Origin: Ampelomyces quisqualis
Taxonomy: Eukaryota; Ascomycota; Dothideomycetes; Pleosporales; Phaeosphaeriaceae
Direction: 5' to 3'
NCBI GenBank assembly: GCA_018398575.1
Contig: JAGTXZ010000005.1
Span: 620,001-684,000 of the forward strand
Length of the DNA: 64,000 bases
Shown: in pieces, positions 53,702-64,000 of the stretch
Layout: each line of letters opens with the position of its first letter
Numbering within the stretch: position 1 is the stretch's first letter
Notes under the pieces: generated by a model
The model's input: only the letters and a program-made list of their open reading frames with translations
Databases searched by the model: none
What the model was told of the DNA's origin: nothing
Made by a program: the position numbers and the translations under genes

Positions 53702-55058
53702 CTAAGCTTCTGGCAGTATGAGGCGTCGGTGGTTGGGGTCGTATATGGGATATTTCTTGCCCGGCGCATCGATCTTGGTCTTTTCGTTCTCGGTCCTCGA
53801 CGCCTCTTGATCAATTTCGTTATGCATCTTCGACAAAAATGCCGATGCTGCAGTCGCGAACCACCTTCCGCCGCCGAGTTGGAACGAACCAAGATGCCCT
53901 CCCCAATTAGTGGTACACAGCACCGCGTACGGGTTCTGCTTGATCTCTTCATACGGAATACCCGCTTTGGACGAGATCTGAAACAGTGTTAGTAATCTTG
54001 CAGCATGTACAAATATCAGGACAAATACACACCGGATCATCTTCCGCATTTATCCCCAGAAACGGAATCCTCACGGCCAATAATGCATCCACACTCTGAC
54101 TATCCCTATAATACGCACCTTCCGTAGGGTACCCCCAAGTCGGACACTGCACATGCCTGTCAAACTCGTGCAAATACCTACTACTCTCCACCTTCTCCCT
54201 ATCAATCTCTCTATTCTGCAGAATCTGTTCCTTATGCAGCTCGAACAACTTCTTCAAGTTCGCGCCCATTGTCCTGGCGTAGATTTCCAGTCCGATCCAC
54301 GTGCGCTGTAACTCGACGTTGCAAACCTCCAAGTTCCACGGATTACTGCACGACACGGCTGCTCTTAAGATGCATTGCGAACCCTCTTCGCCGACGTAGT
54401 TTGTCAGGATGTTGGCGCCGAGAGAGAAGCCCACGGCGTAGAGGGGGCGGTTGGGAAAGAGTTCTGTCAAGGTAATGATGGTTTGTCGGACGTCCCATGT
54501 TGCGCGGGAATTGAATAGTTGTGGAGTGGTGATTTTCGAGAGGGCGCAGCCCCGGCCGTTGACTACGCATGCGGCCCATCCTGCGGCTGTCAAGGGTGCG
54601 AGGGTCTCGCGTAGGTAGACTTCGTGGGAGCCGCCTGTTAGACCGTGGAGGGCGATGAGCATAGGCGCCGTGTCTGAACTTGCGATGGAGGACCATTCTT
54701 GCGGAGTGAAGTTTGTGGTGCGCTCGGGGAGGTTGTCGGATGTGGATTTAGTGGCGCTTTCACCAATTTCTTTGGATACGACGAAGTCGACGGCGAATTG
54801 GCCGGGGTAGACGGAGTGGGTGGAGTCGAATATCTTGCGCTTGTAGTGTACTGGTGGTCCCGGGTCTGGACGGGCTGTGTACATTGTTTGCAGGTGGCCA
54901 TTGAAGAGGAGTGGATTCAGGCGACATGGTGGAATCGAATCGTGGGCTACGATGGCTAGATTGGTCTTGCGTCCTGATTTGGTCTCGAGGGGAATGGGAT
55001 CTGTGTGGTGCGTGTAGGCTGTTTTGGCGTGGCCAAGTACCCAGGAGAGGTCGAACAT
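53702..55058 (-). CDS. Alpha/beta hydrolase of the EEB1/EHT1 (YheT-like) family, 433 aa
   Basis: Exons complement(54033-55058) and (53702-53977), with a 55-nt intron (GTGTGT...CTAAC...TTTCAG), phase 0. The fold and active site are visible: oxyanion-type HGLTGG (138-143), nucleophile elbow GFSLGAN with Ser at about 212, acid loop GINAEDDP (Asp 340 or 341), and His in WGGHLGSF (about 370). There is no signal peptide. Fungal relatives (EEB1, EHT1, YMR210W) make or hydrolyse medium-chain fatty acid ethyl esters or act as monoacylglycerol lipases; which activity applies is not decided by sequence. The start LSWVLGHAKTAY is typical. Divergent from SCC4 (465 bp between starts). Confidence 0.88.
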
Positions 55059-55369
55059 GTCAGTACTGTCCGTCTCTCGCTCTTTCTTGTTTTTGATCCT
55101 CGAGATGCGTTGGGTTAGCCCAGTGGTTTCGGTCTTTCAAGTGAAAATGTTTCCGCTGCTACAAGTCGATTGCGAATACTGGATGCTGGGTGCTGGACAC
55201 TGCGGCAAGAATGTCAAATGGGCCAGATCCTTTACAGGGGAGTTGCTGGCAGTAGATAGAAGCGACTATCAACCCAGAAAGAGTCTCAAGAGGTTCACAC
55301 TCCTCGGGAACCTCGGTCTGCCGTGGTGCTCCACGCCGCGCCTACGACTTCTAGACGCGCGCCTGTTGG

Positions 55370-55376
55370 CCAATCA
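55370..55376 (+). promoter_or_regulatory. CCAATCA element before SCC4
   Basis: CCAATCA inside the divergent hydrolase/SCC4 promoter, about 150 bp upstream of the SCC4 ATG. A likely binding site for a CCAAT-type factor; role inferred. Confidence 0.35.
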
Positions 55377-55523
55377 GCACGCGCGACGGCGCGACGGCGA
55401 CTGCCCTCGACACCGCGATGCAATTGCGCCTGTCCACCACCTCACCTCCACAACCCCACATCTCTCGAGAATGTTGCGCTTGATAAACGACACTCCATGA
55501 CTTCTCGCCCTTGAGTCTGCATC

Positions 55524-58262
55524 ATGGACCCGCACCAAAATCCCAACTGGCCGCCGCAGGCCTATGCTAGCGGCCAATATGTATCGTACACACCGCAGCA
55601 GCAGCAGCAGCAGCATCAGTTTGCAAATGGGCACCACCACCCGACCGCCCCCCCTCAGTATGGTTCCATGCAAGGCCAGATGCCTCAAGGCTATGCACAA
55701 CTACACCCCCAACAACCTCACCCACATGCCGCTGTCCCACAGCCCACCAGCCAGCAGTACCCGGGGATGCGTCAGGCGTATCTCCCTCCTCTGCAGCAGC
55801 AGCAACCACGCACCCAGCCACAAGTCGTGATACCGCCAAAGCAACCGCCAAAACATTTGCACTACGTCTCGCCCATGCAGCAAATGCAGCCCCCGAAAAT
55901 ACGCCATGTCCAAACGCCTGTCCATCGTACATGCAGCACCGGCGTTGCTCAGACAGACGGCTCAGGAGAGCGCCGACGGTACAGCAACCAGCAGGCGCCC
56001 ACACCTCCGCAATCGAAACAGGTGCAACGATCACAGTCGCATCAGGAGAGCAGTCCTCGGCCTCGACAACAGCCTGCGCATGCGACTCCGCAGAACCATC
56101 ACTCGCATCGTGCGCCTCTGCAGCAACAGTCCACCCCTCAGCAGCGTGTGTCCTCCAGCTCACAAACTCCCTCGAGCCAGCAACGTAGTCCCTCGGTGCA
56201 CGCCGGGTCTAAACCAAAGGCGCATCCTCAGGTCGTAATCCCCGCGCGGCCCTCGTCCCACCTGCTCACACCCTCGAAGCGTGCACACGTGCCGTCCAAG
56301 GCGCTTCCGGCCGACCTGTCAGTTATGTTGCTGTCCGCGGCTGATGAATACATTGCTGCTGCTCGTGGCATGGGTGCCTTACTCCTTCGGAATCGACGAG
56401 ATGCTGATGTTGAGCAATACCACAAGCTGATGGCTACAGGGCTAGGCTGTATGGACACTGTTCTACGAGAATTCAACATGCTGCCGCGGGACGAGGCCAA
56501 ATTGCGGCTCAGATATGCGAGTCTGCTCATCGAAGAGACGGATAACACTACGGAGATCGATGAGGTCTTGTCGAAACATATATCCTTGTGCGGGCGCTGT
56601 CGTTTGCAGGATCTGAAGTACGCTGCCCTCCACCTTCAAGCCCGCTACCAGTTCAAGACGAATCGCCGTGCCGCTCTCAAATCCCTGGACAAACCCATCT
56701 CTGAGGCTGAAACCTTTCAACACATCGCTTGGGTGTATGCTTTCCGGTTCCTCAAGGTCTCGCTAGCACTTCAAGTACCGGGTCGGATCGAAGTCGCCTC
56801 AGTTTTGCAGCAGCTACGTTCTATATCAGCTCATGCTGAGCGTCGCGGTGACAGAGCTGTCTACGTGGCTTGCAACGTATTGGAAGCCTTGGTCCACTTG
56901 CGATCAGGTGCCGCGGACAGGGTCGAACAGGCTCAACGAGCTATTGCGACTGCCCGTAGCCATCAGCTGCAACTATCTGCGGAGCAACTTGGCTCATTCG
57001 GGATCCTTCTCAACATGAACGATCTCGTCTGTGGCATTCAAAGTGGAGTGACAAATAACCCGAATTCGGTTGCAGTTATGTCGGACATTGTAGATTCTAC
57101 GAAGCCAGACACAAGCGGTTCGGATTACGGCATCGTTACGCTTGCCATTGGGCGCAGTGCCGGTGAAGACCTGACCACCGATACTGGTGGTATTTTCCGA
57201 AAGAACGCCGCTGGGGGTGACGAACTCGTTTTCGCATGGCTGCCCGATGATGATGTTCACACCTTGTGTGCATATGTTTGCGCCGTCGATCAGCACGCTC
57301 AGACAAGAGGTTTCGGATACCTCAAAGATGCCCATCAAGCAGCCAAGCTTGCAGTAAATCGCCCAATGTCACGCGGTATGCCAGTATCGTTGGCTGTGGC
57401 GCAACAAAATTGGAATGACATGCTTGACTGGCATGTATTGGTTGCTATAAGCCTGACATCATGCTATCGTCAAGACAAGGCATATGCCAACGAGGCTCTA
57501 GAAGTTTTGAAGAAACGAGTTACCAAACTTCCGCGAGACAGTGGTGATATGTACACTCTTATGTTATCGTATGTCTCCGCGGTGTGCGAACAAAGCAATG
57601 GTTCACTCGATTCCGCCCTCCGCACATACTGCTCGAGCGCTTTTCAACTGCCAGCGCCAGGCGCTGTCGCCAGTACCAAATCCGATCTCGCAATCCTTGC
57701 CGCTCTAAACAGGTTACTCATCGTTCGACACCCAAAACATCCGCAACACGATACAGTAACCGCTCTGTTAGCACAAATCAAACTTTTGTGCGAAGATCAT
57801 TGTAATCAGTACATACAGATGGCCTACCGACTCTCAAACGCCATGTCTTACCCGGATACGGCGCCAGACGCGTCCATCAAGGGCAAAAGGACTAATGTGC
57901 AGGCGGCGGCTAACAGGGCGCGAAGCATTCTCCACAAAACGGGAAACCGGGAATTCATAACCATGGCGCTGAGCTACCTCTGCGAAACCTTCTTCATAGA
58001 TACAACCACCGAAAAAGGGCCCCAGGCCGCCAGCGCAGTGAGGCAGCATTCCAAAGCAAGCAAAAGCCCATTATGGATGGCTGTCGCAGCTGGTTTGTGT
58101 ATGCATAATTTTCAGCTCAATGGTCTTATCAAAGAGGCGCAGGAGGCTCAGCGCGAATACGAGTCTCTAATGCACCTGCTTCCGGCTTCGCTGCCGGTCG
58201 GAGCGGACGTCGACGCTGAAGGAGACGACGACGATGCTGAGGGAGAGGATGATGACGACTGA
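55524..58262 (+). CDS. SCC4: Cohesin loading factor SCC4/MAU2, 912 aa
   Basis: Intron-free frame from ATG 55524. Residues 1-260 are Gln/Pro/His-rich low complexity. The rest is a continuous array of TPR-like helices of the cohesin-loading-factor family: LPADLSVMLLSAADEYIAAARGMGALLLRN, YHKLMATGLGCMDTVLREFNMLPRDEAKLRLRYASLLIEETDNTTEIDEVLSKHISLC, and onward to LWMAVAAGLCMHNFQLNGLIKEAQEAQREYESL. The C-terminus is a run of Asp and Glu. SCC4 binds SCC2 and the pair loads cohesin onto chromatin. Length is typical of filamentous fungi; the long glutamine-rich head is poorly conserved. There is no close SCC2 gene in the window. Confidence 0.92.
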   Translation: MDPHQNPNWPPQAYASGQYVSYTPQQQQQQHQFANGHHHPTAPPQYGSMQGQMPQGYAQLHPQQPHPHAAVPQPTSQQYPGMRQAYLPPLQQQQPRTQPQVVIPPKQPPKHLHYVSPMQQMQPPKIRHVQTPVHRTCSTGVAQTDGSGERRRYSNQQAPTPPQSKQVQRSQSHQESSPRPRQQPAHATPQNHHSHRAPLQQQSTPQQRVSSSSQTPSSQQRSPSVHAGSKPKAHPQVVIPARPSSHLLTPSKRAHVPSKALPADLSVMLLSAADEYIAAARGMGALLLRNRRDADVEQYHKLMATGLGCMDTVLREFNMLPRDEAKLRLRYASLLIEETDNTTEIDEVLSKHISLCGRCRLQDLKYAALHLQARYQFKTNRRAALKSLDKPISEAETFQHIAWVYAFRFLKVSLALQVPGRIEVASVLQQLRSISAHAERRGDRAVYVACNVLEALVHLRSGAADRVEQAQRAIATARSHQLQLSAEQLGSFGILLNMNDLVCGIQSGVTNNPNSVAVMSDIVDSTKPDTSGSDYGIVTLAIGRSAGEDLTTDTGGIFRKNAAGGDELVFAWLPDDDVHTLCAYVCAVDQHAQTRGFGYLKDAHQAAKLAVNRPMSRGMPVSLAVAQQNWNDMLDWHVLVAISLTSCYRQDKAYANEALEVLKKRVTKLPRDSGDMYTLMLSYVSAVCEQSNGSLDSALRTYCSSAFQLPAPGAVASTKSDLAILAALNRLLIVRHPKHPQHDTVTALLAQIKLLCEDHCNQYIQMAYRLSNAMSYPDTAPDASIKGKRTNVQAAANRARSILHKTGNREFITMALSYLCETFFIDTTTEKGPQAASAVRQHSKASKSPLWMAVAAGLCMHNFQLNGLIKEAQEAQREYESLMHLLPASLPVGADVDAEGDDDDAEGEDDDD

Positions 58263-58767
58263 GTTATCTACGATGGTGGCATGGACGGCTTTCCTGTTTG
58301 TACGAATCATTAGCATTTGTCGGCGTTCATCTGACGGACTACATTGTAAACAGTTCGAGATATCACCGGCGATTTCAAAAAGTTCGATTGACGGAGATGG
58401 AGGTAACTTCTTACCAGCGAATGTCGCCATATAGGCACAAGTTCGCAACGATCGTCGTTTTAGCTGCTGCGTCATCTACGGTCACTCCTACGCGCTTCTG
58501 CCGTCCCTTCTACAAAATACTTTTGTTCTAAATTCGTCAAATCGCCAAATGCCTCAGGTTAGTAGGTACGAAGTAGCCATTAGTTCAAGCGGTCGAAGTG
58601 CTCTAGTGTGATGAGATGATAAGACGGTGCGTTGAGGATGGCTTTGTGCATCAGTTTGAAACACGTTTTGGTGATTCTCATGCTTCGAATCACCTAACAA
58701 AGCCCGTGCTTGTCTTACCACTTCGCAAAGAGCTCTCGGCATTATTCGTATCAACGATAATCACGAC
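58263..58767. other. 3' region of SCC4
   Basis: No clear gene. A short frame beginning at 58638 (MALCISLKHVLVILM) reads like a signal peptide but ends after 19 codons and cannot be spliced convincingly to the next frame. Confidence 0.4.
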
Positions 58768-59163
58768 GTGGCATCGTACAACAAAGAAAAATTTATATTA
58801 CCTGTAACGTCCTTCACTAATTTACTGATACACATTCTCTCTCTTCTGCGGGTTAGGCTTAGGGGAAACAACTTTGACCCCGACTCGGGCTGCTTCTGGT
58901 ATCCACCTGCACGAGCAGTAAAATGCATTCCAATGCCAGACATACACGTGCGAGCACGTTCAATTGGGCCCGATCCGAGTGGTTATTGCCAGCTTTTCAA
59001 GACCCCGGGTTGTCCAGGGGAAACAGCGTGGTTTTTGATGGATGGGCTTCATATTAGGTACGTGTGCAGTTATGCAAACACGGGACGTACAGCGGAGCTG
59101 ATGGTGCGCAATAGTAACATACGCTGTCTAGGGATTGCGGAGGACCCGGAGCTAAAATGGTAG
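58768..59163 (+). CDS. Cysteine-rich ORF, possible small secreted protein (N-terminus unresolved)
   Basis: Open for 131 codons from a GTG; no ATG start is present. The part from about 58860 on looks like real protein: GNNFDPDSGCFWYPPARAVKCIPMPDIHV, then GPDPSGYCQLFKTPGCPGETAWFLMDGL, then ending NSNIRCLGIAEDPELKW. It has six cysteines in about 100 residues, an even number at spacing that suggests disulfides. The A/T-rich, pyrimidine-rich sequence just upstream (58808-58860) resembles an intron with CACTAAT/TACTGAT branch-like and TTAG acceptor-like sites, so the true start and signal peptide probably lie in an earlier exon I cannot identify. Composition fits small secreted Cys-rich proteins of plant-associated fungi. 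No function assigned. Confidence 0.45.
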   Translation: MASYNKEKFILPVTSFTNLLIHILSLLRVRLRGNNFDPDSGCFWYPPARAVKCIPMPDIHVRARSIGPDPSGYCQLFKTPGCPGETAWFLMDGLHIRYVCSYANTGRTAELMVRNSNIRCLGIAEDPELKW

Positions 59164-59927
59164 CAGAGTCTTACCTGTCGAAAAGATTGAACGAAATCAT
59201 GGTCGATAAGCATGCAATGGGTCGTCTGAGAGCGGTTGTTTGACTTGTTTCGTGGCATAGATGTGTCTCACATGTAACATGCGAGACCTAGTGCTACATA
59301 TCCTTCATGTCCCTTTGACTACTGATGTACCTCCATGCTCGAAAGTAGATATTGTTCGATGACTCGCTGCTGCGAATGATGTCACTTCGGCACTTGATCG
59401 TGTCGTTGGTATTGTATTGTTCGAGGCTTAATTGCCGCGAGTAGCGTGAATGTGCATAGAATAGCTTCGCAACAGATGAGCATGGAGGTGCCAGGGTGAC
59501 GAGCAGAGGAAACATGTGAAGTGTACTCGTTGGAATCTTTCGTCGACATATCTAACATACAAGCGGACACATAAGGATATCATGGCAAAAACTACGAAGA
59601 CGCGCCACTATTCAGTGACTTTGCTCGTGCTGATGATGATCAACAGTTTACCCTCTTAAAAAGTCGTTGAAGTTATGTTATTCGAGTGCGAGGCTGAATT
59701 CCCGCGAATGGCCGAGGTTGGTGAAGCTGATCTGTGCTCATTCCCCGCATAACAGCACCGCGTCAAGCATCTCTCCACGACCGAAGCCAAGCGAGTCATC
59801 AACATGCATTTCCCGAAGAGTGCCTATATCACTCAGATGACTAGCTTTTGGCATTCAGTCTCCAGGTTTCCCAATCGCTGAAAGGTGTCACTTTGTTCTT
59901 CAGCAAAGTCACCCTCACACCTTCAAC
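59164..59927. other. Intergenic, promoter of the acyl-CoA dehydrogenase
   Basis: No gene seen. Short minus-strand frames only. Confidence 0.5.
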
Positions 59928-61314
59928 ATGGCGCAAATGAACTTCTCCATACCAGAAGATCTCAAGCAATATCTTGGCGATCTTGATAAATTCATCGATG
60001 AGAAGATCACACCTCTTCAGCATAAAGACGACAATAATCGCTTCTTCGATCACCGTCGCGAACACGCTCGAACTGACTGGGACCACGGCGGCCTGCCCCG
60101 CAAGGAGTGGGAAGAGCTCCTTACAGAGTCGCGAAACCTTGCCGACAAAGCTGGCTTCTACCGATTGTCTCTTCCGAAACAGTATGGAGGCCAGAACAGT
60201 GCCGATGGACGAGGTAGCAACCTGTGGATGGCAGTCATAAGAGAGCATCTCGCGGCAAAAGGACTTGGTCTCTTCAACGATCTTCAGACCGAGCACTCGA
60301 TGGTTGGAAACTTCCCAGATGTCATCATGCTCATGGGGTTTGGCAGCGAGCAACAGAAGAGGGAGCTCATTCCACTTCGATTAGAGGGCAAGTTCAGGAT
60401 GACATTCGGCTTGACGGAGCCAGGGCATGGCTCGGATGCTACGCACATGGCAACAAAGGGTGTGCCAGAGACAAGAAACGGGGTGAAGGGATGGCTCTTA
60501 AATGGATACAAGCGGTGGCAGACAGGCATGCACCATGCTACACACTGCTCGGTCTTCGCCAGGACTTCAGGGAAGGATGGCCAGATCAAAGGTATCTCGT
60601 GCTTTATCGTACCGATCGAGACCCCTGGCCTAAAGGCCGAATCGTACGAATGGTATGATTCAAATCCTCACAACCACACCATGTGCAGTCTCGCTAACTT
60701 CCAACAGGACCCTCAACATGCCTACAGACCACGCGACCGTATCGATCAAAGACGTTTGGGTTCCCGAAACCGCAGCTCTCGGGCCCGTTCACAACGGACT
60801 CAGCGTCGCCCAAGCCTTTGTACACGAGAATCGCATACGACAAGCTGCCTCATCCCTTGGCGCAGCTGTTTACTGCGTTCAGCAATCCGTCATCTACGCA
60901 AACGAACGCGCTCCCTTCGGCACACCTCTCTCGCACAACCAGGGCATACAATTCCCACTCGTTGAGCTCGCAACACAATGCGAGATGCTGCGACAGTTGA
61001 TCCGCAAGACTGCAGTGGAGATGGACTCAATGCCGCACCACGAGATCGAAACGAAGATTGGTGACAAGGTGTCCATGTGCAATTACTGGGCTAACAGGCT
61101 GTGCACTACGGCCGCAGACCGAGCTATTCAGGTCCATGGAGGCAACGGATACTCCAGACACTACCCATTCGAGCACATTTGGAGACATCACCGCAGGTAC
61201 CGCATTACTGAAGGGAGTGAGGAGATTCAGATGCGGAAGGTCGCGGCGTATTTATTTGGCTTCGGCGGCAGGAAGAGTCTGGTAGATGCGACCAAGGCGG
61301 AGTCGAAATTGTAG
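59928..61314 (+). CDS. Acyl-CoA dehydrogenase family protein, 443 aa
   Basis: Exons 59928-60652 and 60708-61314; intron of 55 nt (GTATGA...GCTAAC...CAACAG), phase 2. The 443-residue protein has all three domains: an N-terminal helical domain (LSLPKQYGGQ, NLWMAVIREHLAAKGLGL), the FMN/FAD beta domain with MTFGLTEPGHGSDATHM, LNGYKRW and TSGKDGQIKGISCFIVPIETPGL, and the C-terminal helices with HENRIRQAASSLGAA, APFGTPLSHNQGIQFPLVELATQCEMLR and IQVHGGNGYSRHYPFEHIWRHHRRYRITEGSEEIQ. The family oxidises acyl-CoA esters with FAD in beta-oxidation or amino-acid breakdown. No N-terminal targeting peptide and no C-terminal SKL is seen (it ends ESKL), so location is open; the substrate is not recognised. 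Confidence 0.9.
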
Positions 61315-61918
61315 TTGTTGTCCGTTTCGAGCAATAAAAGCTGTAATCGATACGTGATCATGTATTGCTGAATGAAAGCCTAAGTTTCGAATGTTCTTCC
61401 GTGCATGGCATCGTTCTCTCGAAACATCGAATCATCTTCAAACTGGGAGGCTAACCTCAGGTCGAGCTTGTGAACAGTTCATGGTCAATAATTGAAAATT
61501 TCAATGCTTTAATCCTGCAAGGCCGCTGCGCTAACATCGATATCCACGACTAATCGCCTGTCCAGCGTTCTAATAGTCTTGAATTGCCACGGGGAGTGGC
61601 ATTGCGAGTATGAAGGTCACACTGCTGCTGCACATCTTCTTGTATGCTTGTTTTTTTTTTCAATAATACAGTCATTACCAAGAAGAGGCTGAGCGAATTC
61701 GCTGGTCTCCTATAGGCCTAGAAGAACCGCGACAATTTTTCTCTCTACGCACCAACATGATTTTATGTTGTGATTGCTGCGAATGATGATGAATGCAACA
61801 ATATACGAGGTCGGTGCGAACTAGGATGGTGGTAGCCGATCTCATGGGTAGCTGTGGAAAAATGATGAATATGATCCAGCCCTTGATCTGTGATACTAGG
61901 CAATCAACCCCAATTTCC
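61315..61918. other. Convergent 3' intergenic region
   Basis: Tail-to-tail between the dehydrogenase and the small membrane protein. A poly-T run lies near 61652. No gene seen. Confidence 0.55.
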
Positions 61919-62281
61919 TTAATGTCCACGTCCTGAATTCTTGCGAAGCCATTGGTTAAAGGTAGGCATTGCATCCCTTTCTGTGATGATAGGTAGAAGA
62001 ATCAAGATGATCAAGAACCACAGGCAAATACCAGCTATCCAGATCAAAGTCGACCTAAACCTCGAGGTTTTCGGTGGCTGCGGGAGTGGCTTGTCTTCAG
62101 CTTTATCGCCGCATGGCATGCTCTTCTCGCTGAAGTGAGGTACATCTGGTAGAGGCTTTGATAGTCGCTTATTTGGCGAACGAGGCGGCACGCTGTCCTT
62201 TGGTGGCACCGGCGGTGGTCGAGTAGATACTGTAATATGGCGGCTCCGAAGCTGTGCGTCATTCGGTGCAGACTTTGTCAT
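61919..62281 (-). CDS. Small tail-anchored, Pro-rich protein, 120 aa
   Basis: I chose the ATG at 62281 (MTKSAPNDAQLRSRHITV); earlier in-frame ATGs would add up to 25 residues. Residues 1-75 are hydrophilic with repeated PPPVPPK, KPLPDVP and KPLPQPP motifs of the SH3-ligand type. A single membrane helix follows (STLIWIAGICLWFLIILILLPII, about 77-99), then a short tail. No domain is recognised. The layout suggests a cytosolic Pro-rich head on a C-terminal anchor. Confidence is moderate because the gene is small and unsupported by family. Confidence 0.5.
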   Translation of the reverse strand: MTKSAPNDAQLRSRHITVSTRPPPVPPKDSVPPRSPNKRLSKPLPDVPHFSEKSMPCGDKAEDKPLPQPPKTSRFRSTLIWIAGICLWFLIILILLPIITERDAMPTFNQWLRKNSGRGH

Positions 62282-63270
62282 AGCGATTCTCTGTTTGAGC
62301 ATGAGGTACATTGGAGAGAGACACCACCGTGGCAAATGAAGGAGGTGGATGCACATACACCTACGCTAACCCAACTCGTACTAGCAGTTGTACGACCCAC
62401 TGAAACTTCACCAGTTACTCACACAAAGCCGACATACATTCTAGAAATACTGTCTGGCTACGATGAAACAGCAATGTTTTTACTCGGCGGTAAGCACAAA
62501 GAATGTTTAGGCAATAAGACAGTAGCAAACATTACCGTACCAAAGCAGCAAACATCCACCAATCATTTACACATATAACAACGGCTTATTATGGCCACAC
62601 ATCATAGAAATCGTCCGACCTTCGTACAATATCGTGTCCAGGTCAGACATCACCTTATTAAAACCACTCTTAGCTATTGATTTTAGCCTCCGAAATCATA
62701 GAGATGTCCGGTATATATTTACATACGAGCATACACCTCAGTATAAGTGCTGCTTCCCAGAAGCCATCGCTCAAAATTCGCCATTCAAACACCTGTACCT
62801 CACGTTAAGCAGGGATATAGAAAATATCAAGAAAACTCAAGTTCTTAGTATACAAATTCACAATCACTGCCAGTGTACGATGCGCCACAATCTCAACCAA
62901 TAAAATCTTCGCTATAGAAAAGTAGGACTATCTCATTTCTGCAGATTTGCCCAAGCCTAGGGCTTCTGTCATCAAGACAAGAAGACGTTTCCATGGTTCC
63001 AATCAATGTGCAAGGAGTCATTGAATATGGACATCGCCTTCCTCAGCACCGCACAATGGTGTTGTGTCGACACATGAACCAAAGTAGACGGACAATGGAG
63101 CTCAAACTCATTGTTGAGAAATTCTTTGTAATATTGTTCTTTACTCGACAAGGACTTAGCATTCACGCACACATCACTATTTACAAGGCTGGAATAAAAT
63201 TACCTAGTTACCTCCGCTGCTCCGCCAGATCACCTACACAAGACCATACAAAAACAGTCCCTTTTAAACA
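62282..63270. other. A/T-rich intergenic region
   Basis: Nearly 1 kb, more A/T-rich than the surroundings, with no supportable gene. Could be a promoter region for the acidic ORF or old repeat DNA. Confidence 0.5.
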
Positions 63271-64000
63271 ATGGCTAGTACGCCTAAAATTCGTCACTCT
63301 ACTCGCACTAGAGCGCCTACACAGAAATTAATAGCTTCAGTACTATCTGCTCGAGTCGAAAAGCGCCGCTCACCACGCCTTGCTCGGTTGAACACTGTTC
63401 AGATACAGGTCATCACACAACACGTTGCCGTCACTCGAACCCGAATCACACTCTCAGAATTCATCATTAACGATACATCAAGCCCTACAATCTCCAAGGA
63501 AGAAGACCAAGACGAAGACGAAGGAGATGACGACACTGACTCAATCGACGCCTCGGACGTATCTTCTGTCGCCGGCGAGGAGAATCTAACAATTTCCAAC
63601 GACAACCTCGAGTACATGGCTGGCGATTCTCTTGATCGCCGCGACTCCTACGATTCTCGTCTGCAGTCCGGCAATGAGGCGTACATGCTTGATGATTTTG
63701 TCGTGGGCAGTGAAGAGGACAGCGATTGTTCCGAAGCAGAAAGCGAGATTACAATCATGCAGTCTGTTCAGGATGAGGAGTATGGATCTGAGGCTGATTC
63801 TGAGGCACCTGTGAGCCGTCCTCGACGCAGCACTCGTCTAGATTCGGCAGTATCGGTAAGCTCCACGACCTCATCAGGGTCGGAGAGCTCGGGTTTGTTC
63901 GTCACCGACGGCCGCGAAGAACTGCCTGGAGAGCTCCCCTTCGACGATGACTTTTTCCGACCTATTGAGAGTCATATAGAGCCTGCAGAGGTTGCAGAGG
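63271..64000 (+). CDS. Acidic Ser/Asp/Glu-rich protein, truncated by window end
   Basis: From ATG 63271 (MASTPKIRHSTRTRAP) the frame has no stop to the last base, at least 243 codons. The head is basic, with KRRSPRLARL resembling a nuclear localisation signal. From about residue 80 on it is strongly acidic and Ser-rich (EEDQDEDEGDDDTDSID; VGSEEDSDCSEAESE), with a second basic patch RPRRSTRL at about 183-190. No domain is visible in the part present. A GTAAGC in frame near 63856 could start an intron. It is probably a nuclear, disordered-headed protein whose functional domain lies beyond the edge. Confidence 0.6.
   Translation, partial: MASTPKIRHSTRTRAPTQKLIASVLSARVEKRRSPRLARLNTVQIQVITQHVAVTRTRITLSEFIINDTSSPTISKEEDQDEDEGDDDTDSIDASDVSSVAGEENLTISNDNLEYMAGDSLDRRDSYDSRLQSGNEAYMLDDFVVGSEEDSDCSEAESEITIMQSVQDEEYGSEADSEAPVSRPRRSTRLDSAVSVSSTTSSGSESSGLFVTDGREELPGELPFDDDFFRPIESHIEPAEVAE

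Overview
The window is nuclear DNA of a filamentous ascomycete. Genes carry short (about 45-70 nt) GT-AG introns with CTAAC/CTGAC branch points, genes lie on both strands without operons, and the conserved proteins look like Pezizomycotina orthologues. Small secreted proteins, a fungal-specific transcription factor and the style of the housekeeping genes suggest Dothideomycetes, probably Pleosporales; this is inference. No rRNA, convincing tRNA, CRISPR or bacterial-type element is seen.

The left part (1 to about 40.7 kb) is gene-poor and accessory in character. It holds a small secreted protein (1150-1545), two diverged copies of a short inverted-repeat transposon (1961-2328 and 6660-6946), a secreted CAP-like protein (5167-5895), a Baeyer-Villiger-type flavin monooxygenase (8216-10522), a decayed HbpS/GlcG-like gene (10842-11450), a 16-bp tandem repeat (12131-12270), and three same-strand coiled-coil genes (13205-19503). 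The second coiled-coil gene is broken by frameshifts and the third contains perfect heptad repeats. Then come a glycerate kinase (20033-21492), an MFS transporter (22609-24378), a small hypothetical (26365-26763), a decayed aldehyde dehydrogenase fragment (27600-28060), a two-anchor membrane protein of unknown role (29908-31851), a transcription-factor-like protein without a zinc cluster (33031-34986), and two poorly preserved genes (37433-38377 and 38679-40711).

The right part (41.1 to 61.3 kb) is dense and housekeeping: RPC82 (Pol III), QCR2 (complex III), a tiny CENP-W-like histone-fold gene, NAA35/MAK10 (NatC), ATP15 (ATP synthase epsilon), the PRE5/PSMA1 proteasome subunit, VPS55 and VPS68 facing each other, LOC1, an EEB1/EHT1-type alpha/beta hydrolase, SCC4 (cohesin loader) and an acyl-CoA dehydrogenase. 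Most needed exon reconstruction; the joined reading frames are consistent in length and phase. The far right has a tail-anchored small protein and an acidic ORF that runs off the window.

Functionally, VPS55 and VPS68 form one endosomal complex and sit as a convergent pair; QCR2 and ATP15 both serve oxidative phosphorylation. The other neighbours are not a pathway. The least explained material is the coiled-coil trio at 13.2-19.5 kb, the Cys-rich ORF near 58.8-59.2 kb, and the abrupt C-rich to G-rich strand switches near 40.0 kb and 45.65 kb.
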